Of a DNA stretch of 34,118 nucleotides, positions 17,851-26,723 are shown piece after piece. The notes beneath the pieces are model-generated. The model was given only the letters and a program-made list of their open reading frames with translations. It was not told where the DNA came from and did not search any database. Position 1 is the first letter of the stretch; every line of letters begins with the position of its first letter. This stretch comes from an uncultured Clostridium sp. (GTDB lineage: Bacteria > Bacillota > Clostridia > TANB77 > CAG-508), in NCBI GenBank assembly GCA_947165355.1, contig CAMUZZ010000011.1:1-34118 (forward strand), read 5' to 3'. A program made the translations under genes and the position numbers.

Positions 17851-18006
17851 TTATTTATTCATATTTTTCTTTAGGGTATTAATTATATTTTGCTTATCAT
17901 TAGGGCCAAGCAAACGATCTAGTTGGTTTATGCTTTTTTCTAAATCTTCCTTTTTCATTGTGGACAAAATATTCATTAGTTTTGTCATATCAGCATTATT
18001 ATTCAT
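17851..18006 (-). CDS. 51-residue hypothetical protein, first gene of minus-strand cluster
   Basis: Read on the minus strand from ATG at 18006 to TAA at 17851: begins MNNNADMTKLMNILSTMKKE and continues with DLEKSINQLDRLLGPNDKQ. The protein is helical, charged and Met/Asn-rich, with no membrane segment. A clear GGAGGAAA ribosome site lies 6-7 nt upstream (18011-18018), and the next gene begins right after its stop with its own GGAGG. This spacing makes a real gene likely although it is very short. No named family recognised. It resembles, in size and helix-turn-helix-like pattern, the small helical proteins found beside sporulation genes in Clostridia. Confidence 0.65.
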   Translation of the reverse strand: MNNNADMTKLMNILSTMKKEDLEKSINQLDRLLGPNDKQNIINTLKKNMNK

Positions 18007-18034
18007 AAAATTTCCTCCAATAAATGTTTAATAT

Positions 18035-18061
18035 AATATATGCAAAATAATGAATTTGTAT
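18035..18061 (-). promoter_or_regulatory. Possible SigE-type (mother-cell sporulation) promoter
   Basis: On the minus strand: ATA, exactly 16 nt, then CATATATT. The SigE consensus of Bacilli and Clostridia is ATA-N16-CATACANT, so only one base differs. The predicted start is about 20 nt before the ATG of the 51-residue gene, leaving room for its ribosome site. The region is so AT-rich that a chance match is possible. The same intergenic stretch (18007-18276) carries the spoIIE leader in the other direction; no clear SigA promoter for spoIIE was found. Confidence 0.45.
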
Positions 18062-18276
18062 ATATAATTTTTTTGCTTAAATATTGTTTTTTACGGGATT
18101 ATGAGGTAGAATAAAAGCCAGAATTTGTGTTATTAAAAAATATAATAAAGTAAAAAGATATAATATATCACAATATGTAAAAAACTTTTTAATATTTATG
18201 TATCAAAAACGACAAATATTTTAACTATCTTTGTGTAATATATATGCATAAATTTAAAGGTAAGAGGTGGTAAAGG

Positions 18277-20757
18277 ATGTTTCAGAATATAGCAAGTGAA
18301 TTTTCAGACAGTAAAATTCATTCGAAGGACGTAAAATATAAAGCTGAAGATATTTCTTCAGTGGTTCGAAGAATTTTTTCAATTAAAAATATAGTTATAT
18401 ATATAATATCTTTCATGGTTTCAATGATTAGTTTTGGAGGAGATATAACCATTGGACTTGCTCCATTTGCATTAGCAATTTTAGCAGCTGCAGCGAGCTC
18501 TGGAGTTCCAATATCTGTAGTATATATTGCATCACTTATTGGAAGTTACTTTGGCTTAGGTAAAGATATAACGGCAAGTTATTTTTTAACAAGTTTAGTA
18601 TTTTTTGCAACCTTATTTATAATAAAGGCAAAAAAGCAAGCTGATGTGAATGAAAAAATAAAGTTAGGTAAAAATATAGTTATTTCAATTTTTATTGTTA
18701 AGGTATTACCTATGGTTTTTACTTCAATAAATATAGCAAACTTAGTGTTGGCAGTAATGCTATGTATTCTAACATATGTTTTCTATAAAATATTCTCAAA
18801 TGCTATTAATGTAATATACGAATATGGTGAAAAAAGTGTTTTCTCTATTGAGGAGGTAATGGGAGCTGGACTTCTAATTGCCATTGCAATTTCAGCTTTA
18901 AATCCTATTCGTATTCTAGGATACTCTCTAAGAAACATTTTATGCATATTGGTTGTTTTAATTCTTGGATGGAAAAGTGGAATTTTAATTGGAACAACTG
19001 GTGGCGTTACAATAGGAATTGTTCTTGGAATTATAGGAAATGAGGATCCAATTACTGTTGCTGCTTTTGCAATTGCAGGATTGCTAGCAGGAATTCTTAG
19101 AAAGCTTGGTAAAATTGGTGTAATAATAGGGTTTATAGTTGGAAATGTTGTTATAACTTATGTATCAAATGGTGTTATAGAGCCAATAATAGTATTTCAA
19201 GAAATACTAATTGCTTCAGTTGTACTGCTTATAATTCCAAAGAAAGCAGAAGTTTATATTGATGATTTATTTACAGATGCAACATTACTTGCAGATACAA
19301 ACAAAAAGACTTTAAGCAGTAGTGAGGAAACAGTAAACAAACTAAGTAATATGTCGGAAACTATTTCTGAAATTGCAAAAAGCTATGATGAAGTTGCAAC
19401 TGTAGAGAAAAAAGATGAAAATAAAAAGAAAAATTTAGAAAACTTTGAAGAGTTTGATAAAATTCTTAAAATCAATATTGAAGATATAAAAGACAATATT
19501 TTGTACGAGGATATTAAAAATTCAAACGATATAGTTAAAGATTTATATAAGAATCTAAGCAAAAACAAAAAAATAACAAAAGAATTGTTGATAGCTGTTT
19601 TTGCAAAATACAACAATTATATAGTAGGAGTAGATTCTGAAGGTACAAATACTAGTGTAGAAAATGACATTTCAGCTATGATAGATACAATAAATGATTC
19701 CTACGAAAAAAGCAAAATGGACATTGTTTTAAAGAAAAAATTAGATGAAAAAAATAAAAATATGTCTGCTCAATTACAAGGTGTTTCAGAGGCTATATCA
19801 GATTTAGCAAAGGACATAAAAGAGGATAACAGCACAAAATATACATCGGAAAAAGATTTAGTAAAAAAAGTACTATCACAAAGAGGTCTGGAATTTAGTG
19901 AAATAAACGTTAAAGACAGCGATTCTGGAAGAAAAATAATTACTTTATATCGCAATGAAGAAGAAAGATTAGACGAAACAAATATAAAGAAAATTGAGAA
20001 AATTTTAACAAAAGTATTTCAAGAAAAAATTGTTCTTGAAAAGAAAAAATACAAAGAAATAGGTGAACAGGAAAATTCTGGTTATACATTTATTTCTGGA
20101 GATTTATTCAATTTAAAAGTTGGGATTGCGAAATCTAAAAAGCACGATTCACCTGTTTCAGGTGATACAAGTATACAAACTAAATTAAATGATGGGAAAT
20201 ATTTACTTGCAATTAGTGATGGTATGGGATCTGGACCAGAAGCAAGAAAAAGTAGCAAAATTGCAATAAAAATGTTGGAAAAAATGTTAAAAACAGGTTT
20301 CAAAAAAGATGTATCAATAAAAATGATAAATTCTACTTTATCTGCCAATTCGAGTGAAGACATGTATGCTACTCTAGATGCTCTAATTCTAGATTTATAT
20401 AAAGGAAATATAGAATTTATAAAAAATGGTGCTTGTCCAACATACATAAAAAGAAATAAAGAAGTTGAACTTGTTAATTCTATATCACTTCCAACAGGAA
20501 TAGTAGAAGACATTGATCTTGTTGTTTATGATAAAGATATTCAAAATGGCGATATTATAGTTATGTGCAGCGATGGAATATTAGAGTCAAACGGTGAATA
20601 CTTACATAAAGACCTATGGATAAAATATTTCTTAGAGGAACTTCAAACAGATGACGTTCAACAAATAGCAGATCTACTAATAAGTGAAGCAATAGACAAT
20701 AACTACGGAAAAGAAAAAGATGATATGACTGTAATTGTAGCTAAAATAGATCAATAA
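18277..20757 (+). CDS. spoIIE: Stage II sporulation protein E, SpoIIE phosphatase
   Basis: Membrane PP2C-type phosphatase that dephosphorylates SpoIIAA and so releases SigF in the forespore; it also acts at the polar septum. 826 residues, the usual length. About ten membrane segments lie between 38 and 325, a helical FtsZ-interacting/regulatory region at about 330-590, and the PP2C domain at about 600-826. Metal-binding Asp positions are visible in AISDGMGSGPEAR (Asp648), MCSDGILESNG (Asp766) and KDDMTVIV (Asp815/816). Start ATG18277 has AGAGGTGG 6 nt upstream. Monocistronic, with its own terminator. Strong evidence that the organism sporulates or did so recently. Confidence 0.96.
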   Translation: MFQNIASEFSDSKIHSKDVKYKAEDISSVVRRIFSIKNIVIYIISFMVSMISFGGDITIGLAPFALAILAAAASSGVPISVVYIASLIGSYFGLGKDITASYFLTSLVFFATLFIIKAKKQADVNEKIKLGKNIVISIFIVKVLPMVFTSINIANLVLAVMLCILTYVFYKIFSNAINVIYEYGEKSVFSIEEVMGAGLLIAIAISALNPIRILGYSLRNILCILVVLILGWKSGILIGTTGGVTIGIVLGIIGNEDPITVAAFAIAGLLAGILRKLGKIGVIIGFIVGNVVITYVSNGVIEPIIVFQEILIASVVLLIIPKKAEVYIDDLFTDATLLADTNKKTLSSSEETVNKLSNMSETISEIAKSYDEVATVEKKDENKKKNLENFEEFDKILKINIEDIKDNILYEDIKNSNDIVKDLYKNLSKNKKITKELLIAVFAKYNNYIVGVDSEGTNTSVENDISAMIDTINDSYEKSKMDIVLKKKLDEKNKNMSAQLQGVSEAISDLAKDIKEDNSTKYTSEKDLVKKVLSQRGLEFSEINVKDSDSGRKIITLYRNEEERLDETNIKKIEKILTKVFQEKIVLEKKKYKEIGEQENSGYTFISGDLFNLKVGIAKSKKHDSPVSGDTSIQTKLNDGKYLLAISDGMGSGPEARKSSKIAIKMLEKMLKTGFKKDVSIKMINSTLSANSSEDMYATLDALILDLYKGNIEFIKNGACPTYIKRNKEVELVNSISLPTGIVEDIDLVVYDKDIQNGDIIVMCSDGILESNGEYLHKDLWIKYFLEELQTDDVQQIADLLISEAIDNNYGKEKDDMTVIVAKIDQ

Positions 20758-20772
20758 AAAATAAATTGTAAT

Positions 20773-20809
20773 AAAAATAGAAACTATTGAAAAAAAGGTT
20801 TCTATTTTT
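20773..20809 (+). terminator. Intrinsic terminator after spoIIE
   Basis: Stem AAAAATAGAAAC / GTTTCTATTTTT with a 13-nt A-rich loop and a T-rich tail, 16 nt after the stop. Confidence 0.8.
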
Positions 20810-20834
20810 ATTTATTTATTGTAAAATTAGTATA

Positions 20835-20843
20835 TGATATAAT
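20835..20843 (+). promoter_or_regulatory. Extended -10 promoter for the Ig-like membrane protein
   Basis: TGATATAAT, a full extended -10 element, 33 nt before the ATG at 20877. No good -35 is seen, as is common for extended -10 promoters. An AAGGGG ribosome site follows. Confidence 0.55.
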
Positions 20844-20876
20844 TACGAAAAAGTATAAAGGGGTAAGGAGTATAAA

Positions 20877-21905
20877 ATGAATCAAATTTTAATGTTTCGA
20901 ACTGCAGATGATTCAAAAGAACAATTAAAAAAAGTTGTTAAATTTTTCTCTGTTTGCATTATTATTTTTGGTATTGTTTTTATTGTAGAAGGAGTTCTTG
21001 GTTATTTAAAATTAAAAGATAATCGTGCACAAATTAATTTACCTGAAATAACAGTAAATAGAGCAGATAAAACTACAAAGGTAAATGTAAAATCTAACGA
21101 TGGAATTAGTACAGTAAAATATTATTGGAAAATACTAGAGGAAAATAAAAAAGGTAAGTTAACCGAAATGCATTTTGGTGGTACAACAGAGGCAACTGTT
21201 GAAATAAATGCATTAAATGGTACTAACGACCTTTATATTGAAGTGTTAGATGGAAAAGGAAATATTATAAAATACGAACCAATAACAATTACATATAATA
21301 CTAATGCTGGACAACCTGAAAATGGAGGATCTGGCAGTGGAACTGAGGAAAATAATGGAGGAGCAACAAATACGCCAAGTGAACAAAATTGGGAAGAGGC
21401 AGTTGCTAACGATAAAACAAAACCAACAGTAAAACTTGAAGCAAACAGTGGAAAGATAGATATAACAGCTACAGATAATTTAAAAATGTCATATATTAAG
21501 TATAAATGGAACGATGAAGAAGAGAATACTGTAACTGGATTATCTGATGATGAAAAAACTGTTTCAGCTACTATAGATGTTCCTGAAGGAGAAAACAAAC
21601 TTACTATTATTGCAATAGATAGAGCTGGAAACGAAGAAAGAATAGAAAAAGATATTAAAGGTGTTAAAGGACCTTCAATAAGAGTTGTAAAAGAGAATGG
21701 ACAAATAGTTGTAAACATTAGTGATGATGATAAGATTACAAAAATTATTTACAATTATAACGGTGAAGAAAAAACAATAGAGGATATTAATGAAAAAACT
21801 TATGAATTTAGACTTGATATGATTGATGGCACGAATTATATTCTACTTGAAGCATATAGAGATGAAGTTAAGAGCGTTTATAAAGGTAGAACTGTTAAAG
21901 AATAA
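20877..21905 (+). CDS. Membrane-anchored protein with bacterial Ig-like repeats
   Basis: 342 residues, no named family recognised. A single membrane helix (about 22-45) places the remainder outside. At least three Ig-like beta-sandwich repeats follow, at about 50-142, 180-262 and 263-340. The best-marked is the second, with ITATDNLKMSYIKYKWN and NKLTIIAIDRAGNEERI, the latter the typical end strand of such domains. A Gly/Ser/Asn/Glu-rich linker at about 143-170 separates repeats one and two. There is no sortase signal or enzyme motif. Likely a structural or adhesive surface protein; ligand unknown. Transcribed alone between its own promoter and terminator. Confidence 0.75.
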   Translation: MNQILMFRTADDSKEQLKKVVKFFSVCIIIFGIVFIVEGVLGYLKLKDNRAQINLPEITVNRADKTTKVNVKSNDGISTVKYYWKILEENKKGKLTEMHFGGTTEATVEINALNGTNDLYIEVLDGKGNIIKYEPITITYNTNAGQPENGGSGSGTEENNGGATNTPSEQNWEEAVANDKTKPTVKLEANSGKIDITATDNLKMSYIKYKWNDEEENTVTGLSDDEKTVSATIDVPEGENKLTIIAIDRAGNEERIEKDIKGVKGPSIRVVKENGQIVVNISDDDKITKIIYNYNGEEKTIEDINEKTYEFRLDMIDGTNYILLEAYRDEVKSVYKGRTVKE

Positions 21906-21921
21906 TAGTAAGCTAAAACAG

Positions 21922-21951
21922 AAAAGGGGAGATTATATCTCCTCTTTTTTT
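21922..21951. terminator. Bidirectional terminator between converging genes
   Basis: Stem AAAAGGGGAGAT / ATCTCCTCTTTT with loop TAT and a T-run. It serves the Ig-like gene on the + strand and the 37-residue gene on the minus strand, whose TAA overlaps its edge. Confidence 0.88.
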
Positions 21952-22063
21952 AGCAACATCCTCTGTTACCACCGCAACAACATAGTATAAGAATTAGAAG
22001 AATTATCCATGTGCAGTCATCACCAAAGCCAAAACCGCATCCACAATTTCTATTTTCTGGCAT
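21950..22063 (-). CDS. 37-residue Cys-rich hydrophobic peptide, spore-coat-like
   Basis: Minus-strand ATG at 22063 (GAAAGGGG 8-10 nt upstream) to TAA at 21950. The protein starts MPENRNCGCGFGFGDDC, continues with the hydrophobic TWIILLILIL, and ends CCCGGNRGCC: eight cysteines in 37 residues around one membrane-like segment. From general knowledge, tiny Gly/Cys proteins with a CxWIIxxI core are widespread in spore-formers (YjcZ-like and related) and are made during sporulation. Family placement is by resemblance only. No clear sporulation promoter could be fixed upstream; a CATACGAA at about 22086-22093 on the minus strand is only a partial match. Confidence 0.7.
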   Translation of the reverse strand: MPENRNCGCGFGFGDDCTWIILLILILCCCGGNRGCC

Positions 22064-22147
22064 TCTTATTCACCCCTTTCAAATCTTTCGTATGATATAT
22101 AGTATTCGAACTTAAAAAATCTGTTACGAAAAATTTAAAAAATCCTA

Positions 22148-22177
22148 TGTACAAAAGCTAGATAGTAATGATATAAT
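22148..22177 (+). promoter_or_regulatory. Probable extended -10 promoter for mutL-miaA
   Basis: TGATATAAT (22169-22177), the same extended -10 as upstream of the Ig-like gene, with a partial -35 TGTACA (22148-22153) at 18 nt. It lies about 30 nt before the mutL ATG. Confidence 0.6.
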
Positions 22178-22207
22178 TCGAATTGAGTCAAGAAAGGGTT
22201 GATATAT

Positions 22208-24415
22208 ATGGGAAACATTGTGCTATTAGATGACTTAACTATAAATAAAATAGCTGCAGGTGAGGTAATAGAAAGGCCGGCATCTGTTGTTAAAGAATTA
22301 ATTGAAAATTCTATAGATGCGGGGGCTACAAGTATAACTGCAGAAATAAAAAATGGTGGAATTTCATATATAAGAATTACGGATAACGGAAAAGGAATAG
22401 AGCCAGACGATATGGAAATTGCATTTGAAAGACATGCAACCAGTAAAATTAGAAGTGCTAAAGATTTAGAGCTTGTTAAATCTATGGGATTTAGAGGTGA
22501 AGCTTTGGCAAGTATAGCTGCTATTGCTCGTGTTGAAATGACTTCAAAAACAGAAGATAACGAACTTGGCTATCAAATAGTTGTTGAAGGTGGAAATATT
22601 ATAAGTAAAGAAATTGTGGGATGTCCAAAAGGAACAACAATCGTTGTGGAAAACTTATTCTATAACACACCTGTTAGATATAAATTTTTGAAAAAAGATT
22701 TTACTGAGCTTGGATATATAGAAGATACAGTTACAAGATTAGCACTAGTAAATCCAGATATAGCAATTAAGCTAGTAAATTTAGGAAAAAATATAATTCA
22801 AACAACTGGTAACGGAAATATAAAAGACGTTGTATATAGTGTTTACGGAAAAGAAATAGCAGAGAATATTATTAATGTAGACTATAAGTATGAAGATATG
22901 AAAGTTACTGGATGTATAGGAAATCCAAGCATAGCAAAAGGAAACAGAGCAAGTCAATTATTCTTTGTTAATAAAAGATACGTAAAGGATAAAACTTTGT
23001 CATCAGCTGCAGATCAAGCTTTTAAAAGCGAATTACCAGCTGGAAAGTATGGTTTTTTAATACTAAATGTTGAAATTGATTCTCGTAAAATTGATGTAAA
23101 TGTTCATCCTGCTAAATTAGAAATAAGATTTCAAGATGAAAACCAAGTTTTCAAATTATTGTATCATGCAATAAAAGATACTTTGGCACTAAATGAAAAA
23201 TCTGGAGATAATGGGGCAAAACAAGGCAATGAAAGGGACAAAATGTTAAACAGTTTTTTTGGAAATAGCGATGAAATAAATAAGGATATTAATCCTCAAA
23301 GTAATACGGAAAACACAAGCAATAAGGATGATTTAGGATTTGAATTTGAAAATAAACTTACAAATATTATTGAAGGAACAGGCAATTTAATTGAAGATTT
23401 GTACAACTCTAAAATTAGACAAGCTGCAGTAGCTGGTGAAACAGCTGAAATAAAACCAGAAAACGATATTGCGACTATTGAAGAAGATGAACAAAAAACA
23501 TTAAAACCTGAAATGACAATTGAACAAGCGTTAGAGCAAAGTGATAATCAAAACGAAGTTCAAGAAGCTCAAATAGAAAATAAAGATGAAGATAAGACCA
23601 TAAATGATAATCAGGAAAGTGAATCAAAAACGCAAGAAACTGTAAACAATGAAAATTCTGATAACTCTGAAGTTGATAAATCTTTTGAAGAAATGTATTT
23701 AAAAACATTTGGTATTTCAAGAAATAAGAAAGATGAAGAGGAAAAAGAGAATGAAACTGCAGAGCCAAGCGATGGTGTAGAAACAATAAATATAAACGAA
23801 GCTGAGCAGGTAACTACACTAAGAGATACTAATGTATACAGCAAAGTAAAATACAAAATAATTGGTTTTGTTTTTTCATCATATATTGCAATAGAAGTTG
23901 AAGATGAGCTATACCTAATAAATCAGAAGTTGGCAAACGAATATATACTTTACGAAAAATTAAGAGACAATTATTACTACAACAGAAATTTTGATTCGCA
24001 ACAAATGCTATTGCCAGATATAATCGAACTTAATACAAAACAGATGGATATTTTTAAGGATAATGCATCAATTTTTGCAAGAGCAGGATTTGATATTGAA
24101 GAATTTGGTGAAAATACAATAAGAATAAGTGGTGCTCCAGAAATATGCATTGAGTTAGATACTAAAGATTTATTCCTTGAGTGTATAAACAAAATGAATA
24201 CAGTGGCAAGAACAGCTAAGCAAGAAATAGAAGAGCAATTTTTAAAAACAGTTGCTACTAAAATAACCGAAAACGATAAACAGGCTGATACTTTTGAAGA
24301 AGTAGATATACTAATACATAAATTACTTAATTTAAAAAATCCTTTTACAACAGATGAAGGTAAGGGAATTGCTGTTAAATTTCCTAAATCAGAGATAGAT
24401 AAGAAGTTCCAGTAA
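22208..24415 (+). CDS. mutL: DNA mismatch repair protein MutL with degenerate endonuclease motifs
   Basis: 735 residues. The N-terminal GHKL ATPase is intact: IAAGEVIERPASVVKELIEN, DNGKGI, ERHATSKI and GFRGEALASIA. A long acidic linker (about 330-540) precedes the C-terminal domain. There, each endonuclease motif known from B. subtilis-type MutL is altered. The DQHAxxER..YE motif reads NQKLANEYILYE (from Asn572), the ACK motif reads TVATKIT, and CPHGRP reads TTDEGKG (about 714-720). The beta-clamp-binding motif is kept (SQQMLLP). ATG22208 is preferred over TTG22199 because AGAAAGGG fits it. mutS, the usual upstream partner, is absent here; miaA follows 14 nt downstream as in most Firmicutes. 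Confidence 0.93.
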   Translation: MGNIVLLDDLTINKIAAGEVIERPASVVKELIENSIDAGATSITAEIKNGGISYIRITDNGKGIEPDDMEIAFERHATSKIRSAKDLELVKSMGFRGEALASIAAIARVEMTSKTEDNELGYQIVVEGGNIISKEIVGCPKGTTIVVENLFYNTPVRYKFLKKDFTELGYIEDTVTRLALVNPDIAIKLVNLGKNIIQTTGNGNIKDVVYSVYGKEIAENIINVDYKYEDMKVTGCIGNPSIAKGNRASQLFFVNKRYVKDKTLSSAADQAFKSELPAGKYGFLILNVEIDSRKIDVNVHPAKLEIRFQDENQVFKLLYHAIKDTLALNEKSGDNGAKQGNERDKMLNSFFGNSDEINKDINPQSNTENTSNKDDLGFEFENKLTNIIEGTGNLIEDLYNSKIRQAAVAGETAEIKPENDIATIEEDEQKTLKPEMTIEQALEQSDNQNEVQEAQIENKDEDKTINDNQESESKTQETVNNENSDNSEVDKSFEEMYLKTFGISRNKKDEEEKENETAEPSDGVETININEAEQVTTLRDTNVYSKVKYKIIGFVFSSYIAIEVEDELYLINQKLANEYILYEKLRDNYYYNRNFDSQQMLLPDIIELNTKQMDIFKDNASIFARAGFDIEEFGENTIRISGAPEICIELDTKDLFLECINKMNTVARTAKQEIEEQFLKTVATKITENDKQADTFEEVDILIHKLLNLKNPFTTDEGKGIAVKFPKSEIDKKFQ

Positions 24416-24429
24416 TAGGAGAGATTTTA

Positions 24430-25347
24430 ATGAAAAAAAATGTAGTTGTTATATGTGGACCAACAGCATCAGGCAAAACAGCATTATCAATAGAGCTTGC
24501 AAAAAGAATAAACGGAGAAATAATTTCCGCTGATTCTATGCAAATATATAAATATATGGATATTGGAACCGCAAAACCTACTAAAGAAGAAATGTGCGGA
24601 ATAAAGCATTATCTTCTAGATTGCATTAGTCCTGATCAAAGGTATAGTGTGGCAAACTTTAAAAAAGATGCTACAGATGCAATTAAAGAAATTATTTCTG
24701 AGGGTAAATATCCAATTGTTGTTGGTGGAACTGGTTTATATGTCGATTCATTAATATATGGAATTGATTATGATGAAACCAAAACAGACTTAAAATATAG
24801 AGCTAAATTAGAGGAACTTGTTAATGAAAAAGGTTTAGAATATGTGTATAATTTAGCTAAAAATATTGACGAAGAAGCTATGAAAAAAATTAGTGTAAAC
24901 GATAAAAAAAGAATTTGTAGAGTTCTAGAAATATATAATTCAACTGGAAAAACAAAAACAGAGCTAGAAGCGGAGTCCAGAAAAAATGGAGTTGAATACA
25001 ATTATAAAGTGTTTGCTCTAAACATGGATAGAGAACTTCTTTATGACAGAATTAACAAGAGAGTAGATTTGATGGTTGAAAATGGGTTAATTGAAGAAGT
25101 TAAGAATTTAATTAGTAAGTACGAAACTATGCCTACAGCTCTTCAAGGGTTAGGATATAAGGAAATAGTAGAGTACTTAAATAATGAATGTACAAAAGAA
25201 GAGGCAATTGATAAAATAAAAATGGAAAGCAGAAGATTTGCTAAAAGACAACTTACTTGGTTTAGAAGAAACAAAGATATAGTGTGGTTAAATGCACTTA
25301 ATGGAAGCGAAAAAAATGCCGAAATTATTTTAAAAGAAATTGGGTGA
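24430..25347 (+). CDS. miaA: tRNA dimethylallyltransferase
   Basis: Adds a dimethylallyl group to A37 of tRNAs reading codons that begin with U, which steadies codon pairing and the reading frame. 305 residues, usual length. P-loop GPTASGKT at 10-17, then ISADSMQIYKYMDIGTAKPT with the substrate-contacting Asp, VVGGTGLYVDSLIYG near 98-112, and the late ALQGLGYKEIVEYL and RRFAKRQLTWFRR motifs. ATG24430 has TAGGAGAG upstream. Directly after mutL and probably in one operon with it; the HlyD-like gene follows after 21 nt. Confidence 0.97.
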   Translation: MKKNVVVICGPTASGKTALSIELAKRINGEIISADSMQIYKYMDIGTAKPTKEEMCGIKHYLLDCISPDQRYSVANFKKDATDAIKEIISEGKYPIVVGGTGLYVDSLIYGIDYDETKTDLKYRAKLEELVNEKGLEYVYNLAKNIDEEAMKKISVNDKKRICRVLEIYNSTGKTKTELEAESRKNGVEYNYKVFALNMDRELLYDRINKRVDLMVENGLIEEVKNLISKYETMPTALQGLGYKEIVEYLNNECTKEEAIDKIKMESRRFAKRQLTWFRRNKDIVWLNALNGSEKNAEIILKEIG

Positions 25348-25368
25348 GGAACGATAGAAAAGAATAGT

Positions 25369-26577
25369 ATGGATAAAAATAAGTATATAAAAATAATGTC
25401 TATTGTAATAACAAGCGTAATTATAATGTATTTAGTAGTTTTGCTTGTAAATGTTATTAAAAAGCCAACTCAAACTTTTGTGGCTGAAAAGGGAAGAATA
25501 TATAAAGAGGAGTTTACTGAAGGATTTATAATAAGGGACGAAACATTAATAGAAGTTGAGGATGCAAATAGAGGTATTGCTCCAATTAAATCTGAGGGAG
25601 AGAAAGTTGCAAAGGGAGAAAATGTATATCGTTATTTTGTAGAAAATGAGGAAGAAATAAACAAAAAAATTGAGGAAATAGACGTTAAAATACAAGAAAA
25701 TATTAATGAAGATGATACATATTTTTCAACCGATATAAAGCTTATTAACAACCAAATAGATAAATGCCTAGACAATGTTCACGATAACAGAAATAGTATT
25801 CAAACTATATTACAGGAAAAAAACAATATAAACTCGAATCTTACACAAAAAGTAAAAATTAAAGCAGAAAATTCAGATAATGATACTTTAAAAGAGCTTG
25901 TTAACGAAAGAAATGAATACGAAAAAAGCTTAGAGAACAACTCAGAGTATATTCCTGCTGAAAATAGTGGAGTAATATCATACAGAGTAGATGGGTATGA
26001 AGAAGAATTTCACACAGGAGATTTTTCATATTTAAATGAAGAATTTCTTAACAAAATAAACATCAGAACTGGCCAAATAATTGCTGGATCTGCAAATAAA
26101 GGCAAAATAATTAATAATTTCAAATGTTATGTTGCTTGTGTTTTAGATTCAGATGAAGCAAAAAATGCTGCAACAGGTTCGTCTTTAAAATTAAGATTAC
26201 AAAGCACTGAAGAAATTCCTGCTAAAATAATTTACAAGGCAACTCAGGCTGATGGAAAGGAGCTATTAGTTCTTGAAGTTAGTAACAATGTTACGCAGCT
26301 TATACAATTTAGAAAATCATCATTTGATGTTATTTGGTGGAGCTCTTCGGGTCTTAAAATACCAAATGCAGCACTAAAATATGATGGTGAAGTTGCTTAT
26401 GTAATAAGAAATAGGGGCGGACTTAAGGAGCAAATTTTTGTAAAAATACTTAAGTCAAACGACAAGTATTCAATTGTTGATAATTACACATATTCCGAAT
26501 TAGAAAAACTTGGCTATGATGCATCAACACTGAGATACAAGAAATCTATTTCTGTATATGATGAGATAGAATTATAA
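25369..26577 (+). CDS. HlyD-like membrane-anchored periplasmic-adaptor-type protein
   Basis: 402 residues. One membrane helix (about 8-30) is followed by a lipoyl/barrel-sandwich half (RGIAPIKSEGEKVAKGENVYRY, read in parts at about 63-85), a coiled-coil hairpin (about 88-185), the second barrel half (IPAENSGVISYRVDGYE) and a C-terminal beta region. This is the layout of HlyD/RND-type adaptor proteins. In Clostridia a gene of this type often lies just before yggS-sepF-divIVA, as here except that yggS is missing. Its role there is unknown and probably not drug efflux, since no ABC or RND partner is nearby. The ribosome site before ATG25369 is weak. Confidence 0.75.
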   Translation: MDKNKYIKIMSIVITSVIIMYLVVLLVNVIKKPTQTFVAEKGRIYKEEFTEGFIIRDETLIEVEDANRGIAPIKSEGEKVAKGENVYRYFVENEEEINKKIEEIDVKIQENINEDDTYFSTDIKLINNQIDKCLDNVHDNRNSIQTILQEKNNINSNLTQKVKIKAENSDNDTLKELVNERNEYEKSLENNSEYIPAENSGVISYRVDGYEEEFHTGDFSYLNEEFLNKINIRTGQIIAGSANKGKIINNFKCYVACVLDSDEAKNAATGSSLKLRLQSTEEIPAKIIYKATQADGKELLVLEVSNNVTQLIQFRKSSFDVIWWSSSGLKIPNAALKYDGEVAYVIRNRGGLKEQIFVKILKSNDKYSIVDNYTYSELEKLGYDASTLRYKKSISVYDEIEL

Positions 26578-26594
26578 ATATTACAAAAATATTA
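26576..26594 (+). repeat. 19-bp repeat AAATATTACAAAAATATTA, copy 1
   Basis: Identical to 27812-27830. This copy begins in the stop codon of the HlyD-like gene, upstream of the sepF promoter. It contains two AATATT palindromes 5 nt apart, so an operator is possible, but in such AT-rich DNA chance is also possible. Confidence 0.4.
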
Positions 26595-26632
26595 CAAGAG
26601 TATTAAGTTTATATTACAACAAAGTAAAATGC

Positions 26633-26661
26633 TTGACAACACAAATAAAAAGTTAGATACT
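26633..26661 (+). promoter_or_regulatory. SigA-type promoter for sepF-divIVA
   Basis: Consensus TTGACA (26633-26638), 17-nt spacer, GATACT (26656-26661). About 60 nt before the sepF start. Confidence 0.6.
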
Positions 26662-26723
26662 ATATGCAAGTTAATGAAAATTAATACAAAGGAAAAGTAT
26701 TAAGTTTAGGAGGTTATATTTAT

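Noticed and set aside
18207-18216. Possible Spo0A box (TTTGTCGTTT on the minus strand) upstream of spoIIE
   Set aside because: The last two core bases differ from TGTCGAA and no well-spaced promoter goes with it.
21233-21718. Minus-strand open frame of 161 codons within the Ig-like gene
   Set aside because: Shadow of the coding strand without start signals or recognisable motifs.
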